Assembly (NCBI GenBank): GCA_016721875.1
Contig: JADKHG010000002.1
Location: forward strand, 443,292 to 507,291
From: Sphingomonadales bacterium
GTDB taxonomy: Bacteria; Pseudomonadota; Alphaproteobacteria; Sphingomonadales; Sphingomonadaceae
Direction of reading: 5' to 3'
Length of the DNA: 64,000 nucleotides
Position numbers and translations under genes: made by a program. This document shows positions 1 to 9,530 of this stretch, one piece after another (positions within the stretch are counted from its first letter, which is position 1; each line of letters opens with the position of its first letter). The notes under the pieces were generated by a model. That model saw only the letters and a list, made by a program, of their open reading frames with translations, made no database searches and had not been told where the DNA came from.

Positions 1-1182
1 ATGACACCCTCAGCCCGGCTGCAAGCCGCAATAGACCTTGTTGACGCCATATTGGCGGCAGCACGAACCAAAGGCGCTCCTGCCGATCGCATCGCCCAGA
101 CCTTTTTTACCCAGCGTCGCTATGCCGGATCGAAGGACCGGCGGGCAGTTCGTGAACTGGCGTGGAACGCGATCCGTCGCTTTGGTGAGGCCCCGGTATC
201 CGCGCGCGCAGCCTTTGTCGCACTGGCGGATGAAGATGCTGGGCTCGCAGGATTGTTTGACGGCACAGGCTATGGGCCAGCTGCCCTGGCCATTGACGAG
301 CCAAAGGCGACGGGCGGACCGATTCCCGGCTGGTTGTTGCCAGAAATATCATCGCTGCTTGAAAGCGATGAATATGCCTCGCTGCTCGATCGTGCGCCGC
401 TCGATATTCGCGTGAATACATTGAAATCCACGCGCGATGCAGTGCTTGCCGAATTGGGAGATGGGGAGGCATTGTCAGCGTTGCCCGACGCAATCCGGCT
501 TCCGGCGGGCTATGCGGTCGAGCAACACCCACTCTTTGCGGCGGGTGTGATCGAGGTGCAGGATCTTGGCAGCCAGCTTATCGCGGCTGCCAGTCAAGCG
601 AAGCCTGGCCAGATTATATTGGACTTGTGTGCAGGTGCCGGCGGGAAAACGCTCGCGCTGGCCGCCTCGATGCAAGGCGAAGGGCGCTTGATAGCAAGCG
701 ATACCAATCGTGACAGGCTATCGAAAATTCCGGCGAGAGCAGAACGGGATGGTGCGGACGGTATCGAGTGCAAATTGCTCAATCCGATGCGCGAGAAGGA
801 AGCTCTCGAAGAACTGAAAAGCCAATGCGATCTGGTGCTGATCGACGCGCCCTGCTCGGGCAGCGGCACATGGCGGCGCAATCCTGAAACGCGCTGGCGG
901 TTGCAGCCTGACGATCTTGAGCGGTTGATTGCTGAACAGGCACGCTTGTTGGAGTTGGCCACACACTATGTGAAGCCCGGCGGTGCGATGGTTTATGCGG
1001 TCTGTTCGATCTTTGAACGCGAGGGGCGCGTTCAGGTTGAAACTTTCCTGCGCAACAACCCGAATTGGCGGGCCGAGCCAGCTGGTATCAGTGCGGGACG
1101 CGCCGATGGTCCTGGTACCTTGCTTACCCCGGCGCATGACGCTAGCGACGGCTTTTACTTGGCGCGGTTGCGCATGCTGTGA
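1..1182 (+). CDS. rsmB: RsmB-type 16S rRNA (cytosine-C5)-methyltransferase
   Basis: The 393-residue protein has an NusB-like helical N-terminus followed by a Rossmann methyltransferase domain. The SAM-binding motif DLCAGAGGKT lies near residue 207, motif IV DAPCSGSG near 280 and motif VI YAVCSIF near 332. The two cysteines of m5C RNA methyltransferases are both present, one in PCSG and one in AVCS. Members of this family methylate C967 of 16S rRNA or a related position. The ATG is the first base of the window, so a longer upstream start cannot be excluded. The family is clear, but the exact target base is inferred. Confidence 0.85.
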   Translation: MTPSARLQAAIDLVDAILAAARTKGAPADRIAQTFFTQRRYAGSKDRRAVRELAWNAIRRFGEAPVSARAAFVALADEDAGLAGLFDGTGYGPAALAIDEPKATGGPIPGWLLPEISSLLESDEYASLLDRAPLDIRVNTLKSTRDAVLAELGDGEALSALPDAIRLPAGYAVEQHPLFAAGVIEVQDLGSQLIAAASQAKPGQIILDLCAGAGGKTLALAASMQGEGRLIASDTNRDRLSKIPARAERDGADGIECKLLNPMREKEALEELKSQCDLVLIDAPCSGSGTWRRNPETRWRLQPDDLERLIAEQARLLELATHYVKPGGAMVYAVCSIFEREGRVQVETFLRNNPNWRAEPAGISAGRADGPGTLLTPAHDASDGFYLARLRML

Positions 1183-1220
1183 TAGCGGGGGCGAAATTGC
1201 AAAATATCGGATCGCTCATC

Positions 1221-1745
1221 ATGCGCTTCTCACCCGCCGCCATTGCGTTGTCGACGCTTCTCCTGACCACTGCCAGTGTCAGCGTGGGCAAACGCCCCGA
1301 TGTGCAAATCGATCCGCAATCGCTGGCGATGGCGAGCGAAGCCGAGGGCGCGCGCAAGGCTGGTGATAAGGAAGCGGCGGTTGGCTGGTACGAAACCGCA
1401 CTAGCCGTTGATCCTCGAAACCGCGCTGCCTATCTCGGACTTGCCGATCTCGCCAAAGAGGCTGGGCTCAAGGGCAAGGCAATTCGTTATTACAAAAACG
1501 CTCTCGATATCGAACCCAATGATCCGACTGTGCTAGTACAGCAAGGTGAACTGATGATCGAAAAGGGCGCGCTTGAATCTGCCAAAAAAAATGTGGCGCG
1601 CTTAAGGATGCTGTGCCGCACCGACTGCAGCGCCGCTGAAAAGCTGTCGTCTCTAATTGACAAATCGGGTGAGAAAAAGCCGGTTGAACAGGCGGCGGTC
1701 GAGTTGAAGCCGGTGGCTTCGCAATTGCCCGACGAAAAAAAGTAA
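1221..1745 (+). CDS. secreted tetratricopeptide-repeat protein
   Basis: I chose the ATG at 1221 because it gives a clean signal peptide (MRFSPAAIALSTLLLTTASV). A GTG at 1179 in the same frame would add a non-hydrophobic leader. The mature part holds about two TPR units (residues ~35-105, with AAVGWYETALAVDP and AIRYYKNALDIEPND), then a Cys-containing helix and a Lys/Glu-rich tail. It probably acts as a periplasmic scaffold. It follows the rsmB-like gene closely and converges on rppH. No specific function can be assigned. Confidence 0.7.
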   Translation: MRFSPAAIALSTLLLTTASVSVGKRPDVQIDPQSLAMASEAEGARKAGDKEAAVGWYETALAVDPRNRAAYLGLADLAKEAGLKGKAIRYYKNALDIEPNDPTVLVQQGELMIEKGALESAKKNVARLRMLCRTDCSAAEKLSSLIDKSGEKKPVEQAAVELKPVASQLPDEKK

Positions 1746-1749
1746 AGCT

Positions 1750-2229
1750 TCAGATCAGCGGCGCAAACTCCGCCACCAGCGCTTCATAAATCCGCTTCTT
1801 AAACGGGACGATAAGGCCGGGCAGTTCTGTCGGCTCCACCCAGCGCCACTCGTTAAATTCCTGATGCTTGGTCGCGATATTGACGTGGCTGTCATCGCCT
1901 TTGAAGCGCAGCAGAAACCACCATTGTCGCTGCCCGCGCCATTTGCCGCCCCACAGTTTTCCGATCAGTTCGTCGGGCAAGTCGTAGAAATATTCTTCCT
2001 GACTGCGCGCCAATATATCGACAAGATCAGGCGAGATTCCGGTTTCTTCTTCCAATTCACGCAAAGCAGCCGCTTCGGGCTCTTCGCCTTCATCGATACC
2101 GCCCTGCGGCATCTGCCAGGCAATATTGCTGATGCTGTCGATGCGTTGGCCGACAAAGATCCTGCCTTCGCGATTAGCGAGCATCAATCCCGCGCAGGGG
2201 CGATAGGGTAGGGAAGCGGGGTCGTTCAT
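1750..2229 (-). CDS. rppH: RNA pyrophosphohydrolase (Nudix)
   Basis: The 159-residue Nudix hydrolase has the box GGIDEGEEPEAAALRELEEE, which fits GX5EX7REUXEE, preceded by WQMPQ as in RppH. RppH removes pyrophosphate from 5'-triphosphorylated mRNA or dinucleoside polyphosphates and so starts mRNA decay. Length and the N-terminal YRPCAGLML motif match alphaproteobacterial RppH/NudH. It lies nine bases downstream of the esterase gene on the same strand, so the two probably share a transcript. Confidence 0.9.
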   Translation of the reverse strand: MNDPASLPYRPCAGLMLANREGRIFVGQRIDSISNIAWQMPQGGIDEGEEPEAAALRELEEETGISPDLVDILARSQEEYFYDLPDELIGKLWGGKWRGQRQWWFLLRFKGDDSHVNIATKHQEFNEWRWVEPTELPGLIVPFKKRIYEALVAEFAPLI

Positions 2230-2238
2230 AGCTATCGA

Positions 2239-3180
2239 TCAGAGTTGGGCCAGCATGGCTTTCAGTGCCGACAGGTTGCCGACGACATCGTCCTTGGAGG
2301 ATGGGATGGCCTTGCGCAAGGTAATGTGACCGTGGATGTTGCCCTCGGCGCTGCGATGTTCAACCAGCACGCCGGATGCCCGCAGCTTTTCGGCATAGGC
2401 AATGCCTTGCTCGCTCAACGGGTCAAGGCTGGCGGTGGTGATGAGAGTTGGCGGCATATTCGTTTGATCATGGCTCAAGGGATCAGCGCGCCAGTCGCCT
2501 TCTGACCAGCCATATTGCTCACCAAACCAGTCCATCGAATCACGGGTAAGCAAAAAACCCTCCCCAAAGTCGCGGTAACTTTGCCAATCGGTCGATACCG
2601 ATGTCGCCGGATAGATGGGGTGCTGAAGGATTACCGGCACTTTGGCTGGATGATCGCGCAGCGCAATCGCGGTGACAAGCGTCAAATTGCGACCCGCACT
2701 ATCGCCCGACAGGATCAGGCCGGTAACCGAATAGCCCAGTTCAGCCGGACTTTCGGCAACCCACCTTGCCGCGGCTTCACAATCTTCGGCAGCGGCAGGG
2801 AAGCGATGTTCGGGAGCGAGGCGATAGTCGATTGAGATAACCGGCATATCAAGTTGCCGCGCAACCTCTGCGCAATAGGATGCGTAGATGTCAGGATCAC
2901 CGATGACAAAACCGCCGCCGTGGAAGAAAACCATGACCGGCCCGGCCTCGCGGCTTTCGCGCGCATCAAACAGCCGTGCGCCAATGGCACCAGCGGGGCC
3001 GGGGATCGCAATGTCGCGAATCACGGCAAGCTGACCAACCTCTTCCTCGGCAAGCGAAGTCATGATCACCATCATTTGCCGGGCATCATCCGGTGAGACC
3101 TCGTGCATTTTGGGGCCAGGCTGGCTATTCAGAAATTCCAGAAATGCTGCGACATCGGGCCGCACAAAATGATCCGCCAT
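2239..3180 (-). CDS. alpha/beta hydrolase, acetyl-esterase/HSL family
   Basis: The 313-residue enzyme has the oxyanion motif HGGGF (near residue 85), the nucleophile elbow GDSAG (near 158), an Asp in SLDPLSEQG and a His in NIHGH close to the end, so the triad is complete. The elbow reads GDSAGRN where most relatives have GDSAGGN. It should hydrolyse short-chain esters in the cytoplasm, as no signal peptide is visible. The natural substrate is unknown. Confidence 0.8.
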   Translation of the reverse strand: MADHFVRPDVAAFLEFLNSQPGPKMHEVSPDDARQMMVIMTSLAEEEVGQLAVIRDIAIPGPAGAIGARLFDARESREAGPVMVFFHGGGFVIGDPDIYASYCAEVARQLDMPVISIDYRLAPEHRFPAAAEDCEAAARWVAESPAELGYSVTGLILSGDSAGRNLTLVTAIALRDHPAKVPVILQHPIYPATSVSTDWQSYRDFGEGFLLTRDSMDWFGEQYGWSEGDWRADPLSHDQTNMPPTLITTASLDPLSEQGIAYAEKLRASGVLVEHRSAEGNIHGHITLRKAIPSSKDDVVGNLSALKAMLAQL

Positions 3181-3343
3181 TATTTCCCTCTTATTCTGTT
3201 CGACCGACAGTCCTAATAGCAGCCGAAACCTTCGTCCACGTCAAAGCGTTGCTGTCGCCGCATACAGAAATCCTATTTGGAATTCGGTAAAAAACGGCGC
3301 ATAGGGGTGGGAAAGACAAGAGACTTTCAAGGGACGAATTTTT

Positions 3344-5228
3344 ATGGCGACTGCCGCGCGCAGCCCGGAAGCCGATGGCCACCCCGAAATCCCCCACCCC
3401 GAAGCAGTAGTAGTCCGTTTCGCTGGAGACAGCGGTGACGGCATGCAGTTGACCGGTGGACAATTTACGCTGTCGGCGGCTTTGGCTGGCAATGATTTTG
3501 CGACTTTCCCTGATTTTCCTGCAGAAATCCGCGCGCCGCAGGGTACTTTGTTTGGCGTCTCGGCATTCCAGATCAACTTCGGCGCGTCGGAAGTCGATAC
3601 TGCAGGCGACGCACCTGACGTGCTGATCGCGATGAACCCGGCGGCGCTCAAGACCAATGTCATCGATCTCAAGCCCGGCGGGCTGATCATCGCCGACGCT
3701 GGTGAATTCACTGCGCGCAACCTTGCCAAGGCGCATTATGACGCCAGTCCGCTCGAAGACGGTTCGCTCGGCAAATGGCAATTGGTGCAGTTTGATATTT
3801 CCGCGCTGACGGTCGAGGCGGTCAAGCCCTTTGGTCTGGGCAACAAGGATGCGCTGCGCTGCAAGAATATGTGGACGCTGGGTCTGGCCCTTTGGATGTT
3901 TGACCGCGACCGCGCGCCGATCATCCAGTGGCTGAAGGACAAATTTGCGAAAAATCCGGTGCTTGCCGATGCCAATATCGCAGCCTTGAACGCTGGCCAT
4001 GCTTATGGCGAAACCGTTGAAATAGGCCAACCCGGTGTTGTTGCCATACCCCGCAGACATGTCGATGCCGCACCGGTTGAACCCGGCCTTTATCGCACGA
4101 TCAATGGAGCGGATGCCGCTGCGATGGGCCTTGTGGCCGGTTGTCAGCTTGCGGGCGTGAAGATGTTCTTCGGCGGCTATCCGATCACGCCAGCCAGCTC
4201 GATCCTGCACGCGCTGGCCAGGTTCAAGGAATTTGGCGTCACCACTTTTCAGGCTGAAGATGAAATCGCCGCCATCGCCTCGGCTATTGGCGGGTCTTAT
4301 GCTGGGCAATTGGGTGTGACCTCTTCATCGGGTCCCGGTATCGCGCTGAAGACCGAAGCCATCGGTCTTGCGGTGATGACCGAACTGCCGCTGGTGATCA
4401 TCAATTCACAGCGCGGTGGGCCTTCGACCGGGCTGCCGACCAAGACAGAGCAGTCGGATCTCTATCAAGCAGTTTATGGCCGCAATGGCGACACGCCGCT
4501 GCCGGTGATCGCGGCACGCAGCCCCGGCGATGTGTTCGATTGCGCGATTGAGGCTGTGCGCATCGCGACGCAATTTATGACACCGGTAATCTTGCTGACC
4601 GACGGCTATATCGCCAATGCAGCCGAGCCGTGGAAAGTGCCAGACATGGCGAGCTATACGCCATTCCCCGTGACATTCCGCACCGAAGCGCAAGAAGGCG
4701 GCTTCAAACCCTATGGCCGCGACGACAAATTGGCCCGTCCGTGGGTCAAACCCGGCACGCCCGGCCTGATGCATCGTATCGGTGGGATTGAGAAGGAGGT
4801 CGATACAGGCCACCTTAACTACTCCCCCGCCAACCACCAGGCGATGACCGACCTGCGCAAAGCCAAAGTCGACGGCATCGCGCACCATCCCCGATCAGGA
4901 CGTCTGCATCGGACAACAGGGAGGCAAGCTGGCGGTTGTGGGATGGGGCTCGACCTTTGGCCCGATCCATCAGGCCGTCCGCCGCATGCGCGCCAAGGGC
5001 CATGATGTCAGCCACATCCACGTCCGCCACATCTGGCCGATGCCGAGCAATATGGGTGAGCTGCTGAAAAGCTATGACAAGGTAATCGTTCCCGAAATGA
5101 ACACCGGCCAGTTCAAGACTGTGCTGCGCGACCAGTTTTTGATCGATGCGAAGCCGTTGAACAAGGTCAGCGGCCAGCCCTTCCGTATTGCGGAGATTGA
5201 AGCGGCGATTGAGGGGGCTTTGGGGTGA
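3344..5228 (+). pseudogene. korA: 2-oxoacid:ferredoxin oxidoreductase alpha subunit, frame interrupted
   Basis: The gene encodes a fused gamma-alpha subunit of the 2-oxoglutarate/2-oxoacid:acceptor oxidoreductase family. The gamma domain starts at VVVRFAGDSGDGMQLTGGQF. The pyrimidine-binding alpha domain follows with FFGGYPITPASS and GGPSTGLPTKTEQSDL. The frame breaks near 4880-4884 in a GCGC tract. After that point the correct continuation (DQDVCIGQQGGKLAVVGWG through AIEGALG) lies in another frame and ends at 5228. Restoring a CG pair, or removing one base, rejoins the frames to about 628 residues. Because the rest is well conserved, a sequence error is more likely than true decay. Its partner korB lies downstream. 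Confidence 0.85.
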
Positions 5229-5254
5229 TAGCGCAATTTCACCTCTCCCCACTT

Positions 5255-5345
5255 CGTCATGCTGAACTTGTTTCAGCATCCATCGTGCCCCACAGGCCGA
5301 AGGGTAGCGAGGTGAAATGGACCCTGAAACAAGTTCAGGGTGACA
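5255..5345. repeat. REP-like palindromic repeat
   Basis: Two arms of about 27 bases (5255-5281 and 5319-5345) are near-perfect reverse complements. Their 15-base core CTGAACTTGTTTCAG (5262-5276) returns exactly as CTGAAACAAGTTCAG at 5324-5338. The element sits between korA and the small lipoprotein gene and reaches the lipoprotein's start codon. Repeats with this kind of core are dispersed in sphingomonad intergenic regions. It could fold in the mRNA and separate expression of the flanking genes. Confidence 0.75.
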
Positions 5346-5578
5346 TGGTGCGGTGTTTGGTGCTCGCCAGCATGCTTTTTTTAGCAGGGTGCAATCAATC
5401 GCCATATGCGAAAATGTCGAGTGAAGAGACTGCCGAAATGGCTGACATTGCTCGGGTTAACGGAGCCAACGCTCTTGTAAAAATTGATGAGCTGGAAAGT
5501 CGAGTCGATGAGCTTGAGGAAGAGAATAAAAGACAAGCTCAACTGATATCTGATTTAGAAGGCATTTTAAGGCGATAA
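5345..5578 (+). CDS. small coiled-coil lipoprotein between korA and korB
   Basis: From the ATG at 5345 the 77-residue product starts with a short lipoprotein signal ending in LFLAGC, so Cys18 would be lipidated. A helical region rich in Glu, Leu and Lys follows (LESRVDELEEENKRQAQLI), which should form a coiled coil. The frame is open further upstream, but that part translates the palindromic repeat and is not likely protein. It resembles small Lpp-like envelope lipoproteins in form only. Its place inside a metabolic gene pair is odd. Confidence 0.6.
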   Translation: MVRCLVLASMLFLAGCNQSPYAKMSSEETAEMADIARVNGANALVKIDELESRVDELEEENKRQAQLISDLEGILRR

Positions 5579-5600
5579 CAAATTCGCAGCTAGGTGAATA

Positions 5601-6617
5601 ATGAACGACATGACCCCCATCCAGAAATCGTCCCCCAAGGATTGGGAGACCGATCAGGAAGTCCGCTGGTGCCCCGGCTGTGGTGATTATGCGATCTTGA
5701 AGGCGGTGCAGCGCACTATGCCCGAACTGGGACGCAAGCCGGAGGATACGGTGTTTATCAGCGGCATCGGCTGCTCCAGCCGCTTTCCCTATTATATGGA
5801 AACCTATGGCTTCCACACCATCCACGGCCGTGCGCCAGCGGTGGCGACGGGGGTGAAGCTCGCCAATCCTGACTTGGACGTCTGGATCATCACCGGTGAC
5901 GGCGACGCACTGTCGATTGGTGGCAACCACACGATGCACCTGCTGCGCCGCAATCTGGACTGCCAGATATTGCTGTTCAACAATGAGATTTATGGCCTGA
6001 CCAAGGGCCAATATTCGCCCACCAGCCGCGTTGGCACCAAATCGCCTTCCACTCCCTTTGGTTCGGTGGACCGCCCGGCGACACCCTGCGCCTTTGCGCT
6101 GGGGTCTGGCGCGCGTTTTGTCGCGCGCGGCTTTGACGTGTCAAAGCATCTGCCCGAAGTGCTGAAAGCCGCGCATGCGCACAAGGGTGCTGCTTTCATC
6201 GAAATCTTCCAGAACTGCATCGTCTACAACAAGGATGTGTTCGAAGATTTCGCCGCCGCAAAGGGTGCCGAACATCGCCAGCTGTGGCTGCAAAATGGCG
6301 AACCCATGTTGTTCGCGCAGGGCACAAAGGGCATCGCGCTTGATGTTGAGGCGTTGAATCTGAAAGTGGTCGATGTCGTTGATGGCGATTGGCAGGCCGC
6401 TGGCGTGATCGTCCACAATGTCACCAACCGCTCGATTGCGCACATGCTGGTGGAGATGCCTTTTGGCGAATTACCGATGGCACTGGGTGTCCTCTACGAC
6501 GATCCGCGTCCTACCTATGACAGCGCTGTGATTGAGCAGAATGCGGCGCTATCAGCCGGGAAAACGCCCGATTTGCAGGCGCTGATTGCGAAAGGACAGA
6601 CCTGGACGGTTGAGTAA
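5601..6617 (+). CDS. korB: 2-oxoacid:ferredoxin oxidoreductase beta subunit
   Basis: The 338-residue subunit carries the thiamine-diphosphate site. CPGCGDY lies near residue 26, and the TPP motif GDGDALSIGGNH near 100 leads to LLFNNEIYGLTKGQYSPTS. With KorA it would oxidatively decarboxylate a 2-oxoacid (2-oxoglutarate is the usual substrate for this arrangement in aerobic alphaproteobacteria) to the acyl-CoA, passing electrons to ferredoxin. No separate delta or ferredoxin gene lies next to it. The substrate is inferred from the family. Confidence 0.88.
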   Translation: MNDMTPIQKSSPKDWETDQEVRWCPGCGDYAILKAVQRTMPELGRKPEDTVFISGIGCSSRFPYYMETYGFHTIHGRAPAVATGVKLANPDLDVWIITGDGDALSIGGNHTMHLLRRNLDCQILLFNNEIYGLTKGQYSPTSRVGTKSPSTPFGSVDRPATPCAFALGSGARFVARGFDVSKHLPEVLKAAHAHKGAAFIEIFQNCIVYNKDVFEDFAAAKGAEHRQLWLQNGEPMLFAQGTKGIALDVEALNLKVVDVVDGDWQAAGVIVHNVTNRSIAHMLVEMPFGELPMALGVLYDDPRPTYDSAVIEQNAALSAGKTPDLQALIAKGQTWTVE

Positions 6618-6628
6618 AATTTGTTTCA

Positions 6629-6645
6629 CACGAAGACACGAAGAT
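6629..6645 (+). repeat. left arm of inverted repeat bounding the GxxExxY gene
   Basis: The 17-base sequence CACGAAGACACGAAGAT is the exact reverse complement of 7054-7070. Its inner end overlaps the start codon (ATG at 6644). The paired arms enclose one gene and nothing else. Confidence 0.8.
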
Positions 6646-7054
6646 GTCGCGTTTCGATGAACTGGAGCGGATTGCAGCAAGCGCCATCGATTGTGGCTAT
6701 CGTATCCATCGGGACATTGGACCGGGCCTGCTCGAATCGGCGTATGAGTCTTTGATGGTCGTAGCGCTGGAGCATGTCGGCCACAGCGTTAAACGGCAGG
6801 TTCCCATTACTATGAATTACCAAGGCGTTGTCGTAGACAATGCATTCAAAATCGATCTGCTGGTCGACGGTCTCTTGATCGTTGAACTTAAATCAATTGA
6901 ACGCCTTTCGGCAGTCCACGGGAAACAACTGCTTACCTATTTGCGTCTGTGCAAAATGCCTTTGGGCATTTTAATGAATTTCGGCCAAGCCACTTTCAAG
7001 GACGGGCTGCGCCGCGTTTCTAATGATTACCATTCGGAGAATTTTAAGCCGTGA
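6644..7054 (+). CDS. GxxExxY family protein
   Basis: This 136-residue protein shows the family signature GPGLLESAYE (GxxExxY) near residue 26 and a PD-(D/E)XK-like core, with IDLLVDGLLIVELKS near residues 71-85. The family is widespread, is often present in several copies per genome, and has no settled function. A nuclease-like fold is inferred from the D...ELK motif. The start is fixed by the inverted repeat, whose inner edge includes the ATG. The stop codon (7052-7054) overlaps the opposite arm by one base. Confidence 0.8.
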   Translation: MSRFDELERIAASAIDCGYRIHRDIGPGLLESAYESLMVVALEHVGHSVKRQVPITMNYQGVVVDNAFKIDLLVDGLLIVELKSIERLSAVHGKQLLTYLRLCKMPLGILMNFGQATFKDGLRRVSNDYHSENFKP

Positions 7055-7070
7055 TCTTCGTGTCTTCGTG
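7054..7070 (-). repeat. right arm of inverted repeat bounding the GxxExxY gene
   Basis: ATCTTCGTGTCTTCGTG is the reverse complement of 6629-6645 with no mismatch over 17 bases. It begins at the last base of the GxxExxY stop codon. Similarity is lost beyond 7070. Confidence 0.8.
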
Positions 7071-7086
7071 CGAGCTAAAATGAAAT

Positions 7087-8039
7087 ATGGATAACCTGAC
7101 CCACAGCCTTGTTGGCGCATTGCTTGGCCAGATGGGGCTGAAGCATAAGACCGGCCTTGCCATGCCGACGCTGATCATTGCCGCCAATATTCGGATATTG
7201 ATGCAGTCGCGGTATTGCTCGGCGGGCATCAGCATTTGGCGATCCGGCGCGGGATTACCCATGGGCCGATTGCGATGATGTTGCTGCCATTGCTACTGTG
7301 GGGCGCAGTGCTGTGGTTTGACCGATGGCAGGATCGCCGCGGGACACGACCCGCCAACCGCTTGCCTGTGGACCGCAAATGGCTGTTGATCTTGGCCTAT
7401 ATCGGTTGCCTCAGCCATCCGTTGTTTGACTGGTTCAATAACTATGGCGTCCGGCTGCTCGAGCCATTTTCATCGCAATGGTTTTACGGCGATACGTTGT
7501 TCATCATTGACGTCTGGATTTGGGCAGCGCTGATTGCGGGGGTTTGGTTGTCTTTGCGAAGGGAGCGGAGTGAGCGCGCCGATTGGCGTACACCTGCATT
7601 TGCTGCCTTTATCGCAACCATTCTCTATATTCCTTTCAACATGGTGGTTTCAAATTTAGCCGAACGGCAAGGCTATTTTGCGTATCAATGGGAAAGAGAT
7701 GCCAAACCGACGATGGTCGTCGCCAATCCTGTTCCCGTGACGTTTTGGAAGCGCGATGTCTTATGGCGTGATGCTCAAAATCACGGACATTTTGATTATA
7801 GTCTGTTCGATGCCAAAAACTGGATCGGGCATAGCGAAAACCGGATTGTTGGTTCTGGTTCGATATATGACGCGGCGCAATCAGGGGTTGCTAACGCAAG
7901 CTCGGATTTGAAGGCTTTTCTTTTCTGGTCACGGATGCCTGTCATGGTTTCGAGTACGGACGAAAAGCGCATCATTGGCGACCAACGATTTGACAATGAA
8001 TTGACCCAAGGTCGATTCACCGTGCAAGTTCCTCAATGA
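7087..8039 (+). pseudogene. YdjM-like membrane-bound metal-dependent hydrolase, frame interrupted
   Basis: The N-terminus MDNLTHSLVGALLGQ is typical of the YdjM/LexA-regulated membrane hydrolase family (DUF457-like). The frame breaks near 7192. With one extra C in ATTCGG the protein continues as NIPDIDAV and GGHQHLAIRRGITHG, giving about 317 residues with several membrane spans and the conserved H/D residues (THS, PDID, HRGITH-like, SHPLFDWFNNYG). The open part from 7215 runs to a stop overlapping phrB by four bases (ATGA). A single-base sequencing loss is the simplest explanation. Confidence 0.75.
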
Positions 8040-9433
8040 CTCAGCCGGTCATCCTCTGGTTGCGCCGTGACCTTCGTCTGGCGGATCAACCCGCTTTGGC
8101 GGCAGCGGTCGATAGCAGTGCGCCGGTGATTCCGGTTTTCGTCCTCGACGATGAAAAGCCCAAGCATCGCAAGATGGGCGGGGCGTCGCGTTGGTGGTTG
8201 CATCACAGCCTTGCCTCGCTCGATGCCGATTTGCAGAAACGCGGTTCGCGGTTGATCCTGCGGTGCGGAAATGTTGTTTCGATCCTGTCGGAACTTGCGC
8301 AAGTAACCGGGGCTGCCGCCATCCATTGCATCCGCCATTATGAACCGTGGTGGCGCAATGCGGAGCGGGCTTTGAAAGAGGCGCTGCCCGATGGATGCGC
8401 GCTTGTTCGCCATCATGGCAACTATCTGATGCCGCCGGGCAGCGTGACCACCGGTGCGGGTGGGCCGTTCAAAATCTACACGCCGTTCTGGCGCGCCTTG
8501 TCCGCGCATATGCCGCCACCTGCGCCAATGCCCGCGCCCGATGCGCTGGCAAGCCCCAAGGAATGGCCTGCGTCTGAACACGTGGAGGACTGGAACCTAC
8601 TTCCGACCAAACCCGATTGGGCAGGGGGAATGCGCGATTTCTGGACACCGGGTGAGGCGGGTGCGCAGGATCGGCTTGCGGATTTCATCGATCGCGCCGA
8701 CCGCTATCAGGAAGACCGCAACTGCCCTTCAATCGAGGGCACCAGCTTTCTCTCACCGCATTTGCATTTCGGCGAAATCTCACCCGCAGCCTGTTGGCAC
8801 GCGACGATGCGGGCAGGGGGATCGGTCGAGACATTCCTGAAAGAACTGGTTTGGCGCGACTATGCCGCCAATGTCATTTTGCAATTCCCCGACTATGGCG
8901 CGCGCAACGCCCGTGCATCGTTCGATGCCTTCCCATGGCGCGATGCAAACGATCCGGTAATCGCTGCCGAACTGGAGGCTTGGAAGCGCGGGCGCACCGG
9001 CTATCCCATCGTCGATGCCGGGATGCGGCAATTGTGGGCCACGGGCTGGATGCACAACCGGGTGCGGATGATCGCGGCCAGCTTTTTGATCAAGCATCTG
9101 CTGATCGACTGGCGCGAAGGTGAGCGTTGGTTTTGGGATACTCTGGTCGATGCCGACTACGCATCGAACGCGGTCAATTGGCAATGGACGGCGGGGACCG
9201 GGGTGGACAGCAATATGTTTGTCCGCATCATGGCACCGCTGTCGCAATCGGAGAAATTCGATGCTGCCGCCTATGTCCGCCAATGGGTACCTGAGTTGAT
9301 CGGATTGGATGCGCCTTATATTCATGACCCTGACGAATTTAGCCGCCGTCCTTCGTCCTATCCGCCTAAGATTATCGGCCATCGGGAGGCGCGGGAACGG
9401 GCGCTGGCGGCCTATCATTCACAGGGAAAGTGA
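8036..9433 (+). CDS. phrB: deoxyribodipyrimidine photo-lyase
   Basis: The 465-residue protein has an N-terminal photolyase domain (VILWLRRDLRLADQPAL) and a C-terminal FAD-binding domain. The latter holds TGYPIVDAGMRQLWATGWMH, and the signature NWQWTAGTGVDSN lies near residue 383. It repairs cyclobutane pyrimidine dimers using FADH- and blue light. Its ATG overlaps the stop of the upstream membrane-hydrolase gene (ATGA), so translation is probably coupled. Length is normal for a class I CPD photolyase. Confidence 0.93.
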   Translation: MTQPVILWLRRDLRLADQPALAAAVDSSAPVIPVFVLDDEKPKHRKMGGASRWWLHHSLASLDADLQKRGSRLILRCGNVVSILSELAQVTGAAAIHCIRHYEPWWRNAERALKEALPDGCALVRHHGNYLMPPGSVTTGAGGPFKIYTPFWRALSAHMPPPAPMPAPDALASPKEWPASEHVEDWNLLPTKPDWAGGMRDFWTPGEAGAQDRLADFIDRADRYQEDRNCPSIEGTSFLSPHLHFGEISPAACWHATMRAGGSVETFLKELVWRDYAANVILQFPDYGARNARASFDAFPWRDANDPVIAAELEAWKRGRTGYPIVDAGMRQLWATGWMHNRVRMIAASFLIKHLLIDWREGERWFWDTLVDADYASNAVNWQWTAGTGVDSNMFVRIMAPLSQSEKFDAAAYVRQWVPELIGLDAPYIHDPDEFSRRPSSYPPKIIGHREARERALAAYHSQGK

Positions 9434-9530
9434 AAATGTACCGGTGCGTCGAAAGCGGGCAATCCTTCTGTTCGGGATGACCAGTTTACGCTAACCGTCA
9501 GCCATTGTTTTTAATCAAGGACGATCCGTT

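Noticed and set aside
3191..4309. Long minus-strand frame opposite korA
   Set aside because: It mirrors the conserved korA coding sequence and has no family features; it is an antisense shadow caused by GC-rich third positions.
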